NCBI GenBank assembly: GCA_041855665.1
Contig: JBHAEP010000007.1
Span: 1-15,010, forward strand
Length of the DNA stretch: 15,010 nt
Source of the DNA: JBHAEP01 sp041855665
GTDB taxonomy: Bacteria > Patescibacteriota > Saccharimonadia > Saccharimonadales > Saccharimonadaceae
Direction: 5' to 3'
Each line of letters begins with the position of its first letter. The stretch's first letter is position 1. The notes under the pieces are model-generated. The model had not been told where the DNA came from. It made no database searches and was given only the letters and a program-made list of their open reading frames with translations. A program made the position numbers and the translations under genes. Of this stretch, positions 8,001 to 12,466 are shown one piece after another.

Positions 8001-9701
8001 ATAGATAAAAGTGCACCTACTATTACTGTCAACAGTCCAACTACTTTAAGTGCTGGTATAATTTCAGATACGAAAGTGACTGTCACTGATGATATGGGTG
8101 TAAATGCCAGCGATGTTCAATTATCTAATCTCGCTAATATGAACGCCGAGATTGTGCAGTGTAATCAAATAAATGATAAGCAAGTCGACTGCGATGTTCG
8201 AGTAAATAATACTAATAATATTCAGGATGTGAAATTTAGCATTCAGGCTTTTGACGTGAATGGCAATCAAGCCAACCAGACTTCTACTGGATACTATATT
8301 GACACTGTTGCTCCGAATGTTTCATTGATATATCGTGAACTTTCCGGAATATCTGGTCCGGTATATGTTAATTCGGATCTAGCTAACGGCAATAGTCAAA
8401 ATGCTAGCGGTGCTTGTGAATCTGGCGTCGGTCCGTTTAATGTAGAATTTACTACAACGACACCAGAAGGTGATAGCATTGTATATAATCTAGAAATTGT
8501 TGACTGTAATCCTAATAAGATACAGGAAATGGCTAGTGCTGTAGTCAATAGTGATTCTATTCCTGATGGAATTGTAAAATATGTAGTGACTCAAGCAGAC
8601 AATGTAGGCAATGTAGGTAGATCTAAAGGTGAGTTTAAGAAAGATACTCAAGCACCAATGGTTTCATTAAATGATTTACCTGATTTTACAAATCAAGCTT
8701 TGTCTATTAGTGGAACATACAATGACAATTTTTCAGGAATGGCTTGGGTGAATGTTAGCTTTACTAATGTCGCAACTGGCGAGGTTGTTGAATTTGATTC
8801 AGATATAGATTATGGAGCAAATGGTGGACTAGTAAAACTCGACAACGGTTCTTGGTCATTAGAAAATCAATCACTTCTGTTAGGTGACGGTGAGTGGAAG
8901 GTTGTAGTGACTGCCATGGATGATGCGGGCAATAGTATTCAGCCTATTGAAAAAGTTGTAAATGTTGATACTGCCGCCCCAACTGGAACCGTAGATCCAG
9001 TGGTGCCAAATATTGCGAATTCACCAAAGATAACTGGCGCAATTGATGTTAACGAGCCAGAAACTACTAAGGTTTTCGTGATTATTAATAATCAAGAATT
9101 TGAAGCCACGAGAAATCCAGACGGAACATGGGAGTTGCCGGAAGGCTCTATTCAGCCAGCCTTAACTGTCGGTGTTCATGATTTCAAGGTTGAGCTTCGC
9201 GATAACGCCGGAAATATAACTACAATTGATTCTAGTTTGGAAGTTCAGCGACCAGATGTTGATGTGCCGACAGTAAATAATGCTGCTTGGCTTGGAGATA
9301 TCGGCGACGTAACTGGAACCTATGATTCTAAAAATTCTGTAGCATTTGAAGTTACTGTTGGTGGAAAAACTTATGTGCTAGGTGTTGACCCAGAATTGAC
9401 AGCCGATGGCGATAATTGGAAGTTAGACTTGTCTAACTCTGGTCTAGCCCCAGGTTCTTACGATGTAATTGCGGCTTCGACTGCCCGAAATGGCGAAAAA
9501 GTTTATGGTCAAGCAGTTGCAGAATTGAAGGTTATCGAGGCGAATGTTGTAAACATTGCTAAAAATCTACTATCTCCAAATACTGGAATTAAGATTGGTG
9601 GAATAAAAGTTTCAATGCTTGTAATAACATTCTTGGCGGTATTTATTTCAAGTTTTGGTCTATTTTTGGCTATTTATAAAAGAAGACGCGCTCAAAATTA
9701 A
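5046..9701 (+). CDS. Giant cell-surface adhesin-like protein: BspA-like (DUF285) repeats, cadherin-like and Ig-like modules (1551 aa)
   Basis: It is secreted and probably wall- or membrane-anchored. The start at 5046 gives a classic signal peptide (MKRG, hydrophobic core, cleavage near VEA-L at about 27-28). A PKD-like N-terminal region (to about 130) contains WECDGV and Y-x-x-P-G-T-Y-N-V. Residues about 170-560 are BspA-like/DUF285 repeats (WDTSxVTxMxxMFxxxxxFNQDxSxW), ending in the usual YDKLLKAW cap. A cadherin-like domain spans about 593-695 and ends in TVNDIDE. Several Ig-like modules follow, delimited by D-x-x-A-P hinges at 792, 987, 1086, 1200 and 1308. The C-terminus has SPNTG (1510-1514), a membrane helix (about 1522-1544) and KRRRAQN, resembling a sortase signal with Ser for Leu-Pro context. 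A role in attachment to host cells or a biofilm is inferred from the modules. It has its own promoter; the two-component system follows after 37 bases. Confidence 0.88.
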   Translation: MKRGVLSLLAAAFVAAGFSFLGNKVEALGTNYDSSAFVTTWKTDNPGTVNSSSINLTFSSPSPSRMFNIDWECDGVVDLTTNGLTRGVNGEANTITYNYGTPGTYNVCITGDFPGFAGSNGSIEKIIDVKQWGPSAITSLSFAGAKNLNISAQDTPNLSKVTHLNSAFNGVKGFDSANCGNWNWDTSTITSMGGMFTRSNFNCPIGSWDVSKVTNMSHMFYQSTDFNQNLSTWNTAKVTTMQIMFEGNRVFNNGQAPGVGGTLTWDTSSLVNMNGIFMYNSSFNQDVSSWNTSNVTDMGRAFFSNTLFNNGKAPGVSGELNWDTSKVVDAYWMFRGASSFNHRIGQIGKFALLKNADSMFAGASKFNQYVGDWSVSNLSVINSMFQGATIFNNGKAAGEGGELGWNITNKVNSLVGVFKDARAFNQDISGWDTSNVTTLRIMFEGGLVFNNGMTRGETKILPWDVSKVKDFYAVFAGADWFDQDISGWNISSATSLHSMFTSANSFSQDISGWNYSNVSSIDNFINQSGVRNPIDRPFTVALYDKLLKAWDSQNLNPNLSPRVSQYYCTAATERQNVITQDGWTINDLGKACPPTNINLSNTSVDEKATVVGNLTAVDEENNATRFAIVAGEGGEDNAKFRIVNDNRLEFISAPDFENPTDANGDNKYNVRVKVTDATGLTYEKSFVITVNDIDEVPPVITLDTPVLVDNKPIEVKFTIKDDGGVNLNSVRSSNVVMTNLQCNATVVENGLNKEVACTALMNASGRPVMSAYDVKGNHATSLKSDTPYLVVDRVAPSVNGINIDTASGVNNPTITFTPSDTGDISTGASELTTVVTFKNSSGQMETREFKGTSTQNLSLNLDPSEKVHTVSFEVRDRAGNVYNTSVSFPPIVEFNTTKTVSNQTINDAKVVITSPAGNPITNIQLEAGTTGATLGACTGAGGDTQEPYDSPVSCDIQNIANTGEIKVIAEDFVFNATGNNSIKFIIDKSAPTITVNSPTTLSAGIISDTKVTVTDDMGVNASDVQLSNLANMNAEIVQCNQINDKQVDCDVRVNNTNNIQDVKFSIQAFDVNGNQANQTSTGYYIDTVAPNVSLIYRELSGISGPVYVNSDLANGNSQNASGACESGVGPFNVEFTTTTPEGDSIVYNLEIVDCNPNKIQEMASAVVNSDSIPDGIVKYVVTQADNVGNVGRSKGEFKKDTQAPMVSLNDLPDFTNQALSISGTYNDNFSGMAWVNVSFTNVATGEVVEFDSDIDYGANGGLVKLDNGSWSLENQSLLLGDGEWKVVVTAMDDAGNSIQPIEKVVNVDTAAPTGTVDPVVPNIANSPKITGAIDVNEPETTKVFVIINNQEFEATRNPDGTWELPEGSIQPALTVGVHDFKVELRDNAGNITTIDSSLEVQRPDVDVPTVNNAAWLGDIGDVTGTYDSKNSVAFEVTVGGKTYVLGVDPELTADGDNWKLDLSNSGLAPGSYDVIAASTARNGEKVYGQAVAELKVIEANVVNIAKNLLSPNTGIKIGGIKVSMLVITFLAVFISSFGLFLAIYKRRRAQN
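5589..6600 (+). repeat. BspA-like/DUF285 tandem repeats within the surface gene
   Basis: Imperfect repeats of roughly 25-30 codons carry the pattern W(D/N)TSxVTxM-xxMF-xxxxxFNQDxSxW. Some copies have an inserted FNNG loop rich in Gly, which recurs at residues 251, 308, 391 and 449 (nucleotides 5796, 5967, 6216, 6390), spaced 57, 83 and 58 codons. Similar repeats in other bacteria are spread and rearranged through elements called PARCEL, and several short stretches such as TTTAATAA-GG and GGATA-TTCT recur at the DNA level here. Confidence 0.75.
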
Positions 9702-9725
9702 AGAAAAATCAAAGCCCGTTCGCGG

Positions 9726-9731
9726 TATAAT
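9726..9731 (+). promoter_or_regulatory. -10 box for the response-regulator/kinase operon, leaderless arrangement
   Basis: A perfect TATAAT lies 7 bases before ATG 9739, so the transcript should begin at about the start codon. No Shine-Dalgarno is present and the -35 region (about 9703-9708) is poor, so an activator or autoregulation by the regulator itself is conceivable. Confidence 0.6.
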
Positions 9732-9738
9732 TAACAGT

Positions 9739-10089
9739 ATGAAGATTTTAGTCATTGAAGATGATATTAGTATCGCCGAGTCTTTAAAGGAGGGGCTTGA
9801 AGATGAATCTTATGCTGTTGATGTTTGCCACGACGGGCTTGATGGTTATTTGACCGCTGGTGCAGGTGAATACGATGTAATTATTCTTGATGTGATGCTT
9901 CCTGAGAAAAATGGCTTCGAGGTGTTGGCGGATTTAAGGCGAGATGGAGTCAAGACTCCGGTCATAATGCTAACGGCTAAGGATCAAGAAAGAGATGTAG
10001 TAGAAGGGTTGGACACTGGAGCGGACGACTATTTACCGAAGCCCTTTAGCTTTGATGTTCTATTGGCGCGAATTAGGGCACTGCTTTGA
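9739..10089 (+). CDS. OmpR/PhoB-family response regulator, receiver domain part, cut by in-frame TGA (116 aa)
   Basis: This is a complete phosphoreceiver domain: acidic pair D8-D9, phosphoacceptor D51, switch T79, Y98, K101, then PFSFDVLLARIRALL, the usual final helix of OmpR-family receivers. The start at 9739 is set by the -10 box and by the beginning of the receiver (MKILVIEDD); an open frame reaches back to 9655, but that would overlap the surface-protein end and add unrelated residues. The frame ends at TGA 10087-10089, exactly where relatives have Arg (ALLRRP). The same frame continues without any shift into the DNA-binding domain. As written, the cell would make a free receiver like a CheY-type protein plus a separate DNA-binding piece. 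Together with readthrough the product would be 225 residues, the normal family length. Confidence 0.85.
   Translation: MKILVIEDDISIAESLKEGLEDESYAVDVCHDGLDGYLTAGAGEYDVIILDVMLPEKNGFEVLADLRRDGVKTPVIMLTAKDQERDVVEGLDTGADDYLPKPFSFDVLLARIRALL
10087..10089 (+). other. In-frame TGA interrupting the response regulator at codon 117
   Basis: The codon before is CTT and the following one is CGA (UGA-C context). A single C-to-T change from CGA would create it, since the family consensus at this point is Arg-Arg-Pro. No frameshift is needed to join the two halves. This makes nonsense mutation, consensus error or readthrough the candidate explanations rather than two ancestral separate genes. Confidence 0.85.
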
Positions 10090-10104
10090 CGACCAAGGCA
10101 GGCT

Positions 10105-10416
10105 ATGGATGAAATTTTACAGGTTGCTGATTTAACCTTGAATCCGGCTTTGAAGCAAGTTCAACAAGCTGGTCAGGAAATCAAACTTACATCGAAAGAA
10201 TATGCACTACTGGAGTATTTGATGAGAAATCAGGGTATGGTGCTTTCAAAAGAAAAGATTATTGAACATGTTTGGGATTTTGATTCTGATGTTTTACCGA
10301 ACAATGTTGAGATTTTTATTATGTTTTTGAGAAAGAAAGTTGATCGACCGTTTGGTAAAAAATTAATATTTACAGTCTCTGGATTCGGCTACAAGATAGA
10401 GGATAGAGATGTTTAA
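10105..10416 (+). CDS. OmpR-type winged-helix DNA-binding domain, downstream half of the split response regulator (103 aa)
   Basis: It is in the same frame as the receiver half and begins 15 bases after the TGA. It carries the full trans-activation winged helix: LTSKEYALLEYLM (helix 1), VLSKEKIIEHVW (helix 2), NNVEIFIMFLRKKVD (recognition helix), and the C-terminal hairpin TVSGFGYKI. ATG 10105 has a weak AAGG/CAGG stretch about 4-9 bases upstream, so a restart after the TGA is possible. It would give a DNA-binding domain free of phosphorylation control. The stop overlaps the kinase start by 8 bases, keeping the operon coupled. DNA target is unknown. Confidence 0.85.
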   Translation: MDEILQVADLTLNPALKQVQQAGQEIKLTSKEYALLEYLMRNQGMVLSKEKIIEHVWDFDSDVLPNNVEIFIMFLRKKVDRPFGKKLIFTVSGFGYKIEDRDV

Positions 10417-11386
10417 GCGAATCCCTCGAGACACCTGGCGACTGACGATCAGCTATTTGATGGTGATCATGAGCTTGTCGTTTATATTTAGTTTTGTGAT
10501 TTACGGAATAACATCCAGTCAATTAAGGCGACCAATACCGCCTAAATATCAGTCAAATACCTACAATTCTGATTTTAATGATGAATTAGCTAAGCAACGC
10601 TTCAATCAGAGGGCTGAGGATGCTAGAGAGTCGGTGCTCTTGGCTTTGGTTTTATTAAATATTTTTATGCTTGTCTTTGGAGCGGTTCTTGGGTTTGTTT
10701 TGGCTCGTCGAACTCTTGGCCCGATTGAAGAGATGATGGAAAGCCAAGTTAGATTTGTTAGTGATGCTAGTCATGAACTTCGTACACCTTTGACGTCTAT
10801 TAGAACCTCTAGTGAGGTGGCTCTCCGTAAAAAGCAATTAACTGAAAATAAATCTCGTCAAGTTATTCAACGAACTGTTAATGAGGTTGATAAAATGCAG
10901 CAATTGATATCGGGGCTACTTAGCCTAGCTAGCGGCAATAAATCTGAGCAGCGACAGAAGCTTAAAATTTCAAGTGTAGTTGAAGAGGTTTATCAATATG
11001 CTAAAAATTCATCGCTTGACAGTCGAAATAAGATTGAAGTTTCAGGGAAAGATTTTGAACATGATATTTATAAATCTTCTGTTTTTCAGATTATGAAAGT
11101 ATTTATTGATAATGCTATAAAATATTCTCCCAAGAACTCAACTATAAAAATTAACTATGGCCGGAAGTTTATAGAAGTTGAAGACAGTGGTCAAGGCATT
11201 GAAACAAAAGACATAGATAGAATTTTCGATAGATTTTATAGGTCGGATAAAGCTAGGACTAGAACAGAAGATTCGAGTCACGGTCTTGGCTTAGCTATAG
11301 CGAAGGATTTAGCAAATAGCTGTGGATATAACATAAAAGTTTCCAGTCAAATTGGAAAGGGTTCGAAGTTTAAATTAGAGCTTTAA
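10409..11386 (+). CDS. Membrane sensor histidine kinase (325 aa)
   Basis: It should autophosphorylate and phosphorylate the adjacent response regulator. Two membrane segments (about 12-34 and 75-98) enclose a short extracytoplasmic loop of about 40 residues with a Pro-rich RRPIPPKY start. There is no HAMP domain: TM2 runs through ARRTLGPIEEM directly into the DHp domain. H122 in SHELRTPL is the phosphoacceptor. The ATPase domain has N-box IDNAIKYSP (N235), G1 DSGQG (D259), F-box DRFYRS and G2 HGLGLAIAK (291-299). All catalytic residues are intact, so the kinase has not decayed with its interrupted regulator. The start at 10409 overlaps the regulator stop by 8 bases and has AGAGG upstream. The signal is unknown; the tiny loop suggests membrane or envelope stress sensing, which is inference. 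Confidence 0.9.
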   Translation: MFKRIPRDTWRLTISYLMVIMSLSFIFSFVIYGITSSQLRRPIPPKYQSNTYNSDFNDELAKQRFNQRAEDARESVLLALVLLNIFMLVFGAVLGFVLARRTLGPIEEMMESQVRFVSDASHELRTPLTSIRTSSEVALRKKQLTENKSRQVIQRTVNEVDKMQQLISGLLSLASGNKSEQRQKLKISSVVEEVYQYAKNSSLDSRNKIEVSGKDFEHDIYKSSVFQIMKVFIDNAIKYSPKNSTIKINYGRKFIEVEDSGQGIETKDIDRIFDRFYRSDKARTRTEDSSHGLGLAIAKDLANSCGYNIKVSSQIGKGSKFKLEL

Positions 11387-11391
11387 TCATG

Positions 11392-11397
11392 TATACT
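11392..11397 (+). promoter_or_regulatory. -10 box for the cation antiporter gene
   Basis: TATACT (5 of 6) sits 9 bases before ATG 11407, overlapping the end of the kinase spacer. The -35 region is weak (about TTTAAA at 11369-11374). A transcript from here would have at most about three leader bases, so it is nearly leaderless. Confidence 0.45.
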
Positions 11398-11406
11398 AGA
11401 TAGGTT

Positions 11407-12393
11407 ATGTTTTTAATCTATCTAGTTTTATTTATATTGGGAATAGCTGTGGTTGTTAAGTCTGCAGATATATTCTTAAACTCTGTCGAAAAAATCGGCG
11501 AATTTTTCAATATACCAAAATTCATCCTCGGAGTAGTCTTGGTTGGCTTTGGCACAAGTCTGCCGGAATTGACTACTAGCTTGGCTGCAGTTTTAAATGG
11601 AAATCAAGAAGTTGCATTGGGAAATGTTTTAGGTTCTAATGTTGTTAATATCCTTATTATTCTTGGTTTAGCTACTGTATTTTTGGGAACCGTAAAATTT
11701 AAAAAAGAATTAACAGATGTCGATATACCGCTTTTAATGGCTACTACAATCTTATTTGCGATGATGTTAGTGGATGGTAATTTGAGTCGACCTGAGGCTA
11801 TTTTGCTCCTTGCTGGAGCTGTAGGATATTTGCTCTATACAATGTTTTCATCTGACAGGGAAGAATATCACAAAGGAATGGCGCATCTAGCTAAGGCGAT
11901 TTTTATTTCTAATAAAAAATCAAACACAACTAACTCTAAGACGAAAGAAAAGCTTTCATGGAAAGTTTGGGTTTTGATGGCTCTATCTGTCGTGGCACTA
12001 GGATTTGCTTCAAATTTGGCTGTGGAAAACTTGCTGAAAATTGTGGAAATAATTGGTATCGGCGTAGGAATTGTGAGCTTTTTTGCGCTGGCTATCGGCA
12101 CAAGTTTGCCAGAACTGGTAGTTACTTTTAAAGCCTTGAAAAAAGGTGAAGGTGATATGGTGGTAGGTAATATCATTGGTTCGAATATGTTTAATATTTT
12201 GATGATTGGTGGTATTTCTGGTGTATTTGCTACTCAAACTTTAGCAATGCCGACTGGTCTTTGGATGATCGCGGGTGCAATTATTAGTGCCGGACTTTTG
12301 GGTATGAGTGTTATGACAAAGCGTCTTCAGATCTGGGAGGGCGGCATTTTCATCTTGGTTTATGCAGTTTTGAGTTTACAGCTTTTGTCTTAA
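11407..12393 (+). CDS. Calcium/sodium antiporter, CaCA family (YrbG-like, 328 aa)
   Basis: This polytopic membrane exchanger should extrude Ca2+ (or a related divalent cation) in exchange for Na+ or H+. It has the two inverted alpha-repeats that define the family. The first is GFGTSLPE at 47-54, followed by LGNVLGSNVVNI. The second is AIGTSLPE at 229-236, followed by VGNIIGSNMFNI. The ion-binding Glu residues E54 and E236 are both present. A short cytoplasmic loop with Lys/Ser-rich sequence (about 150-190) separates the halves. Ten or so membrane segments and the length fit bacterial YrbG/NCX-type proteins. It starts 20 bases after the kinase and precedes a Na+/H+ antiporter, a pairing that makes sense if the Na+ taken in is pumped out by the neighbour. 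Confidence 0.92.
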   Translation: MFLIYLVLFILGIAVVVKSADIFLNSVEKIGEFFNIPKFILGVVLVGFGTSLPELTTSLAAVLNGNQEVALGNVLGSNVVNILIILGLATVFLGTVKFKKELTDVDIPLLMATTILFAMMLVDGNLSRPEAILLLAGAVGYLLYTMFSSDREEYHKGMAHLAKAIFISNKKSNTTNSKTKEKLSWKVWVLMALSVVALGFASNLAVENLLKIVEIIGIGVGIVSFFALAIGTSLPELVVTFKALKKGEGDMVVGNIIGSNMFNILMIGGISGVFATQTLAMPTGLWMIAGAIISAGLLGMSVMTKRLQIWEGGIFILVYAVLSLQLLS

Positions 12394-12400
12394 AATCATA

Positions 12401-12429
12401 TTGAAGCGCTAAAATCAGAGGAGTATAAT
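12401..12429 (+). promoter_or_regulatory. Promoter of the Na+/H+ antiporter gene, leaderless arrangement
   Basis: TTGAAG at 12401-12406 and a perfect TATAAT at 12424-12429 are 17 bases apart. The -10 is 7 bases before ATG 12437, as at the surface-protein and regulator genes. AGAGGAG at 12417-12423 lies too far (13 bases) from the ATG and inside the promoter, so it would help only read-through transcripts. Confidence 0.7.
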
Positions 12430-12466
12430 ATTAAGAATGTTATCGATAAATTCTGTTTTAGCGCTT
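12404..12466. repeat. Perfect 11-bp inverted repeat spanning the antiporter promoter and start
   Basis: AAGCGCTAAAA at 12404-12414 and TTTTAGCGCTT at 12456-12466 are exact reverse complements. The left arm overlaps the -35 box; the right arm lies in codons 7-10 of the antiporter gene and is followed by a T-rich tract. The 41-base centre holds the -10 box and the ATG. It could be an operator pair, or in transcripts coming from upstream a hairpin that hides the start or terminates. Confidence 0.55.

Noticed and set aside
9655..9738. Earlier start of the response regulator overlapping the surface-protein end
   Set aside because: The added residues have no receiver-domain match and the -10 box lies inside this stretch; MKILVIEDD at 9739 is the normal receiver beginning.
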